Shown here piece by piece: positions 1 through 5,639 of a DNA stretch of 10,056 nucleotides. Location: the NCBI GenBank assembly GCA_030679615.1, contig JAUXSJ010000002.1:1-10056 (forward strand), given 5' to 3'. The position numbers were made by a program, and so were the translations under genes. Position 1 is the stretch's first letter; each line of letters opens with the position of its first letter. Source of the stretch: Parachlamydiaceae bacterium. Lineage in GTDB: Bacteria; Chlamydiota; Chlamydiia; Chlamydiales; Parachlamydiaceae. The notes beneath the pieces were generated by a model that ran no database searches, had not been told where the DNA came from, and was given only the letters and a program-made list of their open reading frames with translations.

Positions 1-1
1 C

Positions 2-1228
2 CGTTTTCTCATTATATTTATTTCATTTGCATCTTACTGTAGAGCTGACTTTAGTTCAGATACTGTCTACTTAACCTGGCAAAATGACCCAACAACAACA
101 ATGACCATCCAATGGATTTCAAAAGAAAATGCTTCCAATGTATTCGCTACATACGCATTAAAATCGAATCCTCAGGTATGGATGAAGGTTGACGGAACTC
201 AATATAAAATTCCTGGAATATCTAAATATTTTTTACAGCGTATTGAAATAACAAACTTAGAACCTGATACTCAATATCTATTCAAAATCCCATCCACTCA
301 AAATGTGAATGAAATCGTCTATCAATTTAAAACAGCACCTTTAAATCTAAAAAACGACATTCGTTTTGTTGAGGGTGGAGACATGTATCATGACGGAAAA
401 GAATTAATGGCAAAAACCTGCATTGAAGCTGCTAAAACGAATCCGTTATTTGCACTTCTTGGAGGAGACATTGCCTATGCAATCGGTCATCCCAATCATC
501 ACATAGAAAAAGTTGACCGATGGATTGATTGGATTCAAATTTGGCATGCCACAATGATCTCTCCTGAAGGAAATTTAATTCCTGTTATTTCCGCAATTGG
601 AAATCACGATTTAATTGGTCAATTTAATCAGACACCGCGCCAAGCCGCTGTCTTTAGTCTTTTATTCCCGATGCCTGGTTCGAGCATTTATAATGTCATC
701 GATTTTGGCTCTTATTTATCTATTATTTTATTGGATAGTGGTCATGCTACACCAATTAAAGGAACTCAAACAGAATGGCTTAGAAAAACCTTAAATGAAC
801 GTCAAGAAGTCACATATCTTGTGGCTGCCTATCATGTCCCAGCCTATTCTTCAGTAAGATCTTTTCAAAATCCTTTAAGTTCAGCTATCAGGCGTTATTG
901 GATTCCTCTTTTTGAAAAGGGTGGAGTACGAGCAGTATTTGAGCATCATGACCATGCCTATAAACGGACATTTCCATTATTAAATAATAAAGTTAATCCT
1001 GACGGTATCGTTTATTTGGGAGATGGTTCTTGGGGTGTGAAAAACACTAGAATTTCACCTCGAGCTAAAAAAAGATTTTACATTGCAAAATTTTCATCTG
1101 TACGTCATTTTATTTTAACCACCATTAGTCCAACACAAATGCTTTTTCAAGCAATTAATGACAAGGGTGAAATCTTTGATACTTATGCCTTAAAAGTGAA
1201 GGTTTCTGAGGTTACTATAAAACCATAA
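2..1228 (+). CDS. Exported purple-acid-phosphatase-like metallophosphoesterase (5' partial)
   Basis: The frame is open from base 2, so the true start lies to the left; 408 residues are visible. The first residues (RFLIIFISFASYCRADF) look like the hydrophobic core and end of a signal peptide, so export is likely. The mature protein opens with a purple acid phosphatase N-terminal (fibronectin-III-like) domain: VYLTWQNDPTTTMTIQW resembles the family pattern VxLTxxxDPxxxMxVxW. A metallophosphoesterase domain follows, with the five metal-binding blocks in order (visible numbering): GGDM (D127), GDIAY (D156, Y159), GNHD (N201, H202), AYHVP (H278) and EHHDHAYKR (H316, H318). The Tyr in GDxxY is the residue that gives purple enzymes their colour. 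The glycine of the usual GHxH block is His here. Family enzymes hydrolyse phosphomonoesters with a two-metal centre; the substrate here is unknown. It is the first visible gene of an operon, 11 bases before the deaminase-like gene. An internal ATG at 101 is not the start because it would remove the signal and the first strand of the domain. Confidence 0.86.
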   Translation, partial: RFLIIFISFASYCRADFSSDTVYLTWQNDPTTTMTIQWISKENASNVFATYALKSNPQVWMKVDGTQYKIPGISKYFLQRIEITNLEPDTQYLFKIPSTQNVNEIVYQFKTAPLNLKNDIRFVEGGDMYHDGKELMAKTCIEAAKTNPLFALLGGDIAYAIGHPNHHIEKVDRWIDWIQIWHATMISPEGNLIPVISAIGNHDLIGQFNQTPRQAAVFSLLFPMPGSSIYNVIDFGSYLSIILLDSGHATPIKGTQTEWLRKTLNERQEVTYLVAAYHVPAYSSVRSFQNPLSSAIRRYWIPLFEKGGVRAVFEHHDHAYKRTFPLLNNKVNPDGIVYLGDGSWGVKNTRISPRAKKRFYIAKFSSVRHFILTTISPTQMLFQAINDKGEIFDTYALKVKVSEVTIKP

Positions 1229-1239
1229 GAGGAAGTTTA

Positions 1240-2232
1240 ATGATTGATTTTAAAATCGGGTCTCCTTACCCATCATCGGATGAGGAAAAATTTCAAATCC
1301 TAAAAAAACTTCCAAAATTTAATTCACATTGTCATTTGAGTGGTGAAATTCCACTCGAAACACTCATTAAATTTGCTAATCAAGTGCAAAAACAGGCATT
1401 AAAAAATGCGATGACAGCTATTTCTTGCGGGCAAGATTATGAAAAAGCTTTTTCAATATTTCCATTGATTAGCCAAATTATTAATACCCATGAAAAATTA
1501 AAAGAAGCAACTTACCAAACATGTTGTAGCTTTAAATCTGATAACAATCAGATTGTATTAATGAGGACAAATTTAAAATCTTTGGAAAATAGGGATTATG
1601 AAGAATATTTAAAAACAGTCTTTGAAGGTATTCGAAAAGCTACTTCAGATGATTTCAATGTCCTTTTAATGTTAAGTCTTAAAAGATCATCTACTTTAGA
1701 AATGGCTAAAACTACAATCGATTTAGCTTTAAAATATCGCGAAATGGGTGTTGTGGGTATTGACATATCTGATATTTCTACTATTGGAGACATTAGTATC
1801 CTTATTCCGGAATTACTTCGAGCAAAAGAAAGTGGCTTAAAAATTGCTGTACACATGGGTGAATCACCCTTAGAAGAAGATCAAATGCTGATTATTAATG
1901 AACTCCATCCTGACATGATTGACCATGGGGTTAATCTATGCAAAGATGCAAAAAAATGGATTAAACAAGAAAATACTCCTGTAACAGTTTGTTTAACGAG
2001 TTCAATAGCAACTAAAATGCACGATTCCAACCAAATTCATCCATGGATTAAAAGGTATCTTAAAAATAATGATCAAAAGATTCATTTGGGAACAGATGAT
2101 TCGACAGTATTTAATAAATGTTTAACGGATGAATATTTTAAATTATACCCTGACATAGGTTTTGAAAAAGTAGTTCAAATTGCCAATGAAAGCTTTAAAT
2201 TAGCGAAATGGATACGGAGTCAAGCAGAATGA
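1240..2232 (+). CDS. Adenosine/AMP deaminase family metal-dependent hydrolase
   Basis: This is a complete 330-residue protein starting at ATG 1240 behind a good ribosome site (AGAGGAAG) 11 bases after the phosphatase-like gene. All blocks of the adenosine deaminase superfamily are visible: HCH at 30-32 (zinc ligands), VGIDISD at 172-178, VHMGE at 204-208 (zinc His205, catalytic Glu208), DHG at 228-230 (His229), CLTSS at 251-255, and GTDDS at 284-288 (zinc Asp286, then Asp287). The spacings His205-His229 (24) and His229-Asp286 (57) equal those of mammalian adenosine deaminase (214-238-295), so the catalytic centre looks intact. The known family reaction is hydrolytic removal of the 6-amino group of a purine, but the substrate-contact blocks differ (HMGE for HAGE, TSS for TSN), and related enzymes act on adenine, AMP or modified adenines. 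There is no signal peptide, so a cytoplasmic site is expected. The 3' end overlaps the next gene. Confidence 0.83.
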   Translation: MIDFKIGSPYPSSDEEKFQILKKLPKFNSHCHLSGEIPLETLIKFANQVQKQALKNAMTAISCGQDYEKAFSIFPLISQIINTHEKLKEATYQTCCSFKSDNNQIVLMRTNLKSLENRDYEEYLKTVFEGIRKATSDDFNVLLMLSLKRSSTLEMAKTTIDLALKYREMGVVGIDISDISTIGDISILIPELLRAKESGLKIAVHMGESPLEEDQMLIINELHPDMIDHGVNLCKDAKKWIKQENTPVTVCLTSSIATKMHDSNQIHPWIKRYLKNNDQKIHLGTDDSTVFNKCLTDEYFKLYPDIGFEKVVQIANESFKLAKWIRSQAE

Positions 2233-3437
2233 TACCTAATATAAATTTAACAATTCCATCTTTTATTGAAGATCTTACAAAAGTCAACTTTGGAAAGGCC
2301 AATGAGTCTCTAAACTTTCGGTTTGTTAAAGCGTACGAAACTACAATCGACGAAATTATCACTTCAAGAAACATTATCCCAAGACATTTATCTTCTCCGG
2401 ATGCTATTCGATTTATCCCAAATGAAAAACTTGTGAAGAAAATTTGCGAACTTGACAAAAACATTAATTTTCTTCGTATTCCTAAGTCTTATCATCCCGA
2501 GGCTGGGTCTTATGAAATACACGCTATTCATTCAAACATTTTTTTCAAAGCAATTCGTCAACTCCAAGCCAGCGATCCTGAAATCAACATTCCATTAAAT
2601 CTATTCAAAGAAGCTTTAAGTAATCTACAGAAACATGACTACCTTACAACTTCTCAAATTCTTAAGCATCAACGTCACATTAAAACAAGTTTAACTTTAA
2701 ATGAATATATTGACGATCTTCAAGACTCTCGTGACTTTAAAAAAGCACTCGCACTTGCATACTACTATATAAATGAAGTTAATTTTAATGAAAAAGCAGT
2801 TCTTTCGTGCTTATGTTCCGCTCAGCGTTACTTAGGTGAAGAAAGTTTAGGCGCACTTATTGACCTTAATGGATTTTTAATCAAATTTACCAGCATAAAT
2901 TCTCTTATCATTTTTAAGACTTATGCTCGCGCAATAACTGATACAATTGCACAATGCGCTACGATTAAAAAGTTAGAAATATCTGCATATACAGATTATG
3001 ATTTAATTACTACACAAGAAATCGGACGCTTTTTATCTAATGCTAATTTTATCGAGAAGGCTTCTTTTCCCGCCTCGCCTTTTACTAAACATCATTATGA
3101 GAAATTAAATGAAAAGACAATCATTCCTATTGCAGAAGCGCTTAGAACAAATTCAAGTCTTAAAAAACTTAACCTGTCTGGAACGATTATTGGTGATATA
3201 GGTGTACTAAAAGTCATTGAAGCATTAGAAGTCAATATTGATTCTAAAATGACAGAGCTAAACTTTTTTAATTGTGGGATGACCAATAAAAGTGCTGTGA
3301 AAGTATTGGAATTGTTTGAGAAAATGGAGCAATTGACTTGGGTGAATGTCAAATGGAACCGTCAAATTTCTTCTTCAATACAAGAAAAATTTGATCAGAT
3401 TATAGAAAAACGCAATCCACAATTAACACAATTTTAA
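2229..3437 (+). CDS. Protein with C-terminal leucine-rich repeats, function unknown
   Basis: The chosen start is ATG 2229, which overlaps the previous stop as ATGA and has GGAG ten bases upstream. This gives 402 residues. An in-frame ATG at 2208 would add seven residues but has no ribosome site. Residues 1-230 are not recognised: they are mostly helical, with no signal peptide or membrane segment. From about 230 the sequence takes on a repeat-like character (TIKKLEIS near 246-252). Residues 299-380 hold about three leucine-rich repeats of the roughly 28-residue ribonuclease-inhibitor type, seen as IAEALRTNSSLKKLNLSGT, then MTELNFFNCGMTN, then LTWVNVKWN. Such repeats normally form a curved protein-binding surface. 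Environmental chlamydiae encode many LRR proteins, some proposed as host-interaction factors, but no export signal is visible here. The overlap suggests translational coupling to the deaminase-like gene. A substrate-binding or regulatory partner and an effector are both possible. Confidence 0.72.
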   Translation: MIPNINLTIPSFIEDLTKVNFGKANESLNFRFVKAYETTIDEIITSRNIIPRHLSSPDAIRFIPNEKLVKKICELDKNINFLRIPKSYHPEAGSYEIHAIHSNIFFKAIRQLQASDPEINIPLNLFKEALSNLQKHDYLTTSQILKHQRHIKTSLTLNEYIDDLQDSRDFKKALALAYYYINEVNFNEKAVLSCLCSAQRYLGEESLGALIDLNGFLIKFTSINSLIIFKTYARAITDTIAQCATIKKLEISAYTDYDLITTQEIGRFLSNANFIEKASFPASPFTKHHYEKLNEKTIIPIAEALRTNSSLKKLNLSGTIIGDIGVLKVIEALEVNIDSKMTELNFFNCGMTNKSAVKVLELFEKMEQLTWVNVKWNRQISSSIQEKFDQIIEKRNPQLTQF

Positions 3438-3583
3438 CATATTGAAATGCAACAGTTTCTTACGTGAGTGATTGTCATAGTTACACTATTTTCAATTATG
3501 TCTGATCATTTAACCTAAAACTGCTTCATTTGCATGAGAGGCTACATGCTTCCGTCCGAATAGCGCATATTAATCAAAAAATT
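3438..3583. other. Intergenic sequence downstream of the LRR gene
   Basis: This is the first part of the convergent intergenic region. No open frame of credible length and no RNA gene is visible. The only structure seen is a weak hairpin, GCATG-8-CATGC at 3532-3549, without a following T-run, so it is a poor terminator on its own. Less AT-rich patches such as TCCGTCCGAATAGCGCAT near 3551-3568 differ slightly from the surroundings and could be remnants of older insertions. Confidence 0.5.
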
Positions 3584-3873
3584 TCTAGCACCCATCTTCG
3601 AGGGTGCATTATATGCTCGATCATTTCCCATAGCTGCGTCAGTCTCTTCGAGACCATCCTAGCTATGGGCTACCGTTCTTTATCTCCTTTCAGGAGAAAA
3701 TATTAATAAAGCTTTTAATAATTCAAATTATAATTCTTAAAGTTTGTTAGATTAAATTTTCTCCTGAAAGGAGATAAAGAACGGTAGCCCATAGCTAGGA
3801 TAGTCTCGAAGAGACTGACGCAGCTATGGGAAATGATCGAGCGTATAATGCACCCTCGAAGATGGGTGCTAGA
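3584..3873. repeat. 290-bp foldback element with 118-bp nearly perfect inverted arms
   Basis: The left arm 3584-3701 is the reverse complement of the right arm 3756-3873 with only two differences (C3655 against A3802; T3614 against G3843). The arms enclose a 54-base AT-rich loop at 3702-3755. In a plus-strand transcript the T3614/G3843 pair becomes G-U and the other is an A-C mismatch. In a minus-strand transcript the roles reverse, so the structure does not favour one strand. No coding frame of note lies inside. It sits between two convergent operons, where it could end transcription from both sides, although it lacks the short GC stem plus T-run of a standard terminator. The ends read TCTAGCACCC and GGGTGCTAGA. 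It is therefore either a non-autonomous mobile element (MITE-like) with long inverted ends, a head-to-head duplication of a structured repeat, or a long RNA hairpin. Which of these applies cannot be decided from one copy. Confidence 0.93.
3588..3697 (+). other. Three tandem hairpins within the left arm of the foldback element
   Basis: The left arm contains its own local inverted repeats. Hairpin 1 is GCACCC (3588-3593) with GGGTGC (3602-3607). Hairpin 2 is CCCATAGCT (3627-3635) with AGCTATGGG (3661-3669), enclosing an inner GTCTC-TTC-GAGAC stem (3642-3654). Hairpin 3 is TCTCCT-TTC-AGGAGA (3683-3697). Hairpin 1 and the inner stem of hairpin 2 share the loop-region word TCTTCGAG or CTCTTCGAG. 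The right arm carries the mirror set (about 3760-3869). The element can thus fold either as one long stem or as two sets of three small hairpins. Confidence 0.75.
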
Positions 3874-3933
3874 TAGCTATCAGAAAGATACAAAGGCGGC
3901 GCTTAAGTTGATTGAATTAACAATACTTGAAAA
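3874..3933. other. Short spacer between the foldback element and the pseudouridine synthase stop
   Basis: Sixty bases with no gene. A 10-bp palindrome GATAGCTATC (3872-3881) straddles the right end of the foldback element. No T-run hairpin serving the minus-strand operon is visible here, so the foldback element is the nearest candidate for ending that transcript. Confidence 0.45.
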
Positions 3934-4854
3934 TCAAAGAATTTTCTTAAGATAATGAGAAAGAATTTCAGATGGTTCTGCAACAAGCTCAATCAATTTT
4001 CCGGTAATAGGATGTTTAAATCTTAATATTGAGGCATGGAGAAGCTGGTGATCCACTCCATATTTATGATTCATGGATTGTATTCCATAAAGAGAATCCC
4101 CTAAAACAGGTGTTCCACGGTGCTTTAAATGAACTCGGATTTGATGTGTACGTCCCGTAGCTATTGTCGCTTTTACCACACTCAGTTTTTCATCCCAGCC
4201 AATGGTTTGAAAATAACTAATCGCCGGCTTACCATTTTCAACCACTGCCATTTGCTTACGATGGATCGGATGACGACCTATAGGCTCATTAATTTCCTCG
4301 TCCTTTCCTTTGCCCACACAAATTGCAATATATTCCTTATAAATTTGGCGATCAGCAAATAAAACTGTCAATTTTTGCTGTACTTCTAAAGTTTTTGCTG
4401 CAATTAATACGCCTGAAGTATCTTTATCTAATCGATGAACGATACCTGGTCTTAATAAATTTTCTGATTCAGGTAAAATTCCACAATGATTCAAAAGCGC
4501 ATTAACAAAAGTTCCATTCCAATGCCCTGGAGCAGGATGAACAACCATGCCAATAGGCTTATTAATGGCTAATAAATACTCATCTTCAAATAAAATAGAT
4601 AATGGAATAGCTTCGGGTTTCACCTGGGCTTCAGGTGTAGCAACAAATTGAACTTCAATTTCATCGTTAAGACATACTTTATGCCTTTTCTTCGCAGGAA
4701 CACCATTTAATAAAACAAGATTTTGATCGATCAAATATTGAAAATAGGTTCTGGAATATGTTTCGCTAAAATGATTCGATAAAACCTTATCTAGACGTTC
4801 ACCCACATTTTGTTCATTGACGGTAATTAAATCGAAATCTTCTTCAGTCTTCAC
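3934..4854 (-). CDS. rluD: RluA/RluD-family large-subunit rRNA pseudouridine synthase
   Basis: This complete 306-residue protein begins at GTG 4854; an in-frame stop lies four codons upstream, and AGGA sits seven bases before the start. Residues 18-70 form an S4 RNA-binding domain (GERLDKVLS, then LVLLNGVPAKK). Residues 88-300 form the pseudouridine synthase domain: EDEYLLAINKPIGMVVHPAPG at 90-110 with the NKP block, HRLDKDTSG at 140-148 with catalytic Asp143, the family pattern GRTHQIRVHL at 234-243, and LHA at 272-274. The architecture and length match RluD, which in other bacteria isomerises uridines in helix 69 of 23S rRNA during late 50S assembly. RluC and other RluA-type enzymes share these motifs, so target positions are inferred. 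Chlamydiae name the equivalent gene sfhB. It is the last gene of a minus-strand operon and overlaps the 96-residue gene by 11 bases, implying coupled translation. Confidence 0.92.
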   Translation of the reverse strand: MKTEEDFDLITVNEQNVGERLDKVLSNHFSETYSRTYFQYLIDQNLVLLNGVPAKKRHKVCLNDEIEVQFVATPEAQVKPEAIPLSILFEDEYLLAINKPIGMVVHPAPGHWNGTFVNALLNHCGILPESENLLRPGIVHRLDKDTSGVLIAAKTLEVQQKLTVLFADRQIYKEYIAICVGKGKDEEINEPIGRHPIHRKQMAVVENGKPAISYFQTIGWDEKLSVVKATIATGRTHQIRVHLKHRGTPVLGDSLYGIQSMNHKYGVDHQLLHASILRFKHPITGKLIELVAEPSEILSHYLKKIL

Positions 4855-5134
4855 AATGAATTCCTATTAGAACAGGTAGGTTTTTTCTTTCATTAACAGA
4901 TATTTGATTGAAAATACTGATAAGATGAGCTTCTAATAATTCAAGAGCTGTTAAATCCAACTGCTCACTGATAAACTTACCTAAATATATTTTTTCTTCA
5001 TGCTGTAAAAAATGAAGATTAAGCGGATGATCTTTTTGAATAAAAATATTTGAAGATAATGAAGCAGGATCTTTTAAAATCATTGCTTCATTAAAAGTTA
5101 AAGGAAATCCAAAAAATAATTTGTCTAAAATCAT
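4844..5134 (-). CDS. Small hypothetical protein (96 residues)
   Basis: ATG 5134 to TGA 4844, 14 bases after the 84-residue gene and overlapping the GTG start of the pseudouridine synthase by 11 bases. The ribosome site is weak. The protein is not recognised: it starts MILDKLFFGFPLTFNEAM, has alternating hydrophobic strands and a leucine-rich helix near 58-78 (LDLTALELLEAHLISIF), and ends ...GIHCED. There is no signal peptide or membrane segment. The tight packing on both sides and the continuous frame support a real gene rather than chance. A small cytoplasmic partner or chaperone-like protein would fit the size, but nothing in the sequence shows this. Confidence 0.68.
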   Translation of the reverse strand: MILDKLFFGFPLTFNEAMILKDPASLSSNIFIQKDHPLNLHFLQHEEKIYLGKFISEQLDLTALELLEAHLISIFNQISVNERKNLPVLIGIHCED

Positions 5135-5148
5135 AAACTACAATTTTC

Positions 5149-5403
5149 TTATTCTGCTGCTTGTTTTCTACGCTCATCACCTTTTTCTTTCGCTTTTTCC
5201 CGATCTTTTTTCATCTCTTCAGCTGCCATCTTAATAATTGACATTTCTATTTGCTTTTCAATTCCAGCCTCAGCGCCTGCTTCAGCTTCTACTGGATCGA
5301 CAGGTACAGCGGATTGAGCTTCTTTGAATTTTTTCGGATTTTGAGGTGCTGATATATTAGGATTAACTTGATTTGGTCTTGCACCAGATATTGGATCTAC
5401 CAT
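5149..5403 (-). CDS. Small charged helical hypothetical protein (84 residues)
   Basis: ATG 5403 to TAA 5149, with a strong ribosome site (GAGAGG five bases before the ATG). The protein has two parts. Residues 1-37 are proline- and asparagine-rich and probably disordered (MVDPISGARPNQVNPN). Residues 38-84 are Ala/Glu/Lys-rich and likely form one long helix (GIEKQIEMSIIKMAAEEMKK at about 47-66), with a highly charged end. It has no cysteine, signal peptide or membrane segment. It is the first gene of the minus-strand operon with the 96-residue protein and the pseudouridine synthase. From memory, chlamydial genomes also carry a small unknown gene beside sfhB (CT658/CT659 in C. trachomatis), so this may be a conserved neighbour. 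That is unverified, and no function is assigned. Confidence 0.7.
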   Translation of the reverse strand: MVDPISGARPNQVNPNISAPQNPKKFKEAQSAVPVDPVEAEAGAEAGIEKQIEMSIIKMAAEEMKKDREKAKEKGDERRKQAAE

Positions 5404-5493
5404 AAAAACCTCTCTTTTTCTAAACCACTAATAATCTTATAATTGCAAAAAAAAACTGTTTAAACCAATCTATATGCAATATCCCTATTTATT

Positions 5494-5522
5494 ATGATAA
5501 CAAGTCGATATTAATTGCGCAA
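5494..5522 (-). promoter_or_regulatory. Candidate sigma70-type promoter for the minus-strand operon
   Basis: Reading the minus strand, TTGCGC (5522-5517) is followed after 17 bases by TATCAT (5499-5494), which matches TATAAT at five of six positions. This would place a transcript start near 5487 and leave a leader of about 84 bases. The -35 match is weak (three of six) and overlaps the 14-bp palindrome. A second TATAAG (5441-5436) nearer the gene lacks a good -35. In DNA this AT-rich, such matches arise easily by chance. Confidence 0.3.
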
Positions 5523-5525
5523 TTA
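5512..5525. promoter_or_regulatory. 14-bp perfect palindrome between divergent genes
   Basis: TAATTGCGCAATTA is a perfect inverted repeat centred in the 236-base gap between the divergent minus-strand operon and the giant plus-strand gene. It holds the main GC-rich core in an otherwise very AT-rich stretch. A dimeric regulator site is the natural reading, possibly covering the -35 of the leftward promoter, but no regulator gene is in the window. The rest of 5404-5639 holds only AT-rich promoter-like sequence and an A9 tract at 5447-5455. Confidence 0.35.
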
Positions 5526-5579
5526 TAAAATCATTAATTTAATAAGCTAATAACAACAAATAAACACTATTAAAATAAC

Positions 5580-5607
5580 TTGTTTTTTATTTGAAAAGAT
5601 GTATTAT
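5580..5607 (+). promoter_or_regulatory. Candidate promoter for the giant plus-strand gene
   Basis: TTGTTT (5580-5585) and TATTAT (5602-5607, five of six matches to TATAAT) are separated by 16 bases. This predicts a transcript start near 5614 and a leader of about 26 bases before the ATG at 5640. The position is right for the gene, but the -35 is only half matched and the region is AT-rich. Confidence 0.4.
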
Positions 5608-5639
5608 TTACAACTTTTTAATCATAAATTTAAAAAAAC

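Noticed and set aside
101..1228. Phosphatase-like gene starting at ATG 101
   Set aside because: The frame is open to the left edge and the extra residues encode a signal-like segment and the first strand of the N-terminal domain, so the gene is 5' partial.
2208..2228. Upstream ATG for the LRR gene at 2208
   Set aside because: There is no ribosome site before it, whereas ATG 2229 has GGAG at good spacing and the ATGA overlap typical of coupled genes.
1596..3352. Minus-strand frames at 1596-1856, 2195-2464 and 3095-3352
   Set aside because: They are antisense to convincing genes, have no family features and no ribosome sites; they are shadows.
3584..3873. tRNA, small known RNA or CRISPR reading of the hairpin-rich region
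   Set aside because: No cloverleaf with acceptor and T-loop pattern is present, and there are no direct repeats with spacers; the structure is an inverted repeat.
3584..3873. Insertion sequence with transposase
   Set aside because: No transposase frame lies between or beside the arms; at most it is a non-autonomous element.
4129..4505. Two overlapping plus-strand frames inside the pseudouridine synthase
   Set aside because: They lie opposite the catalytic domain of a clearly conserved gene.
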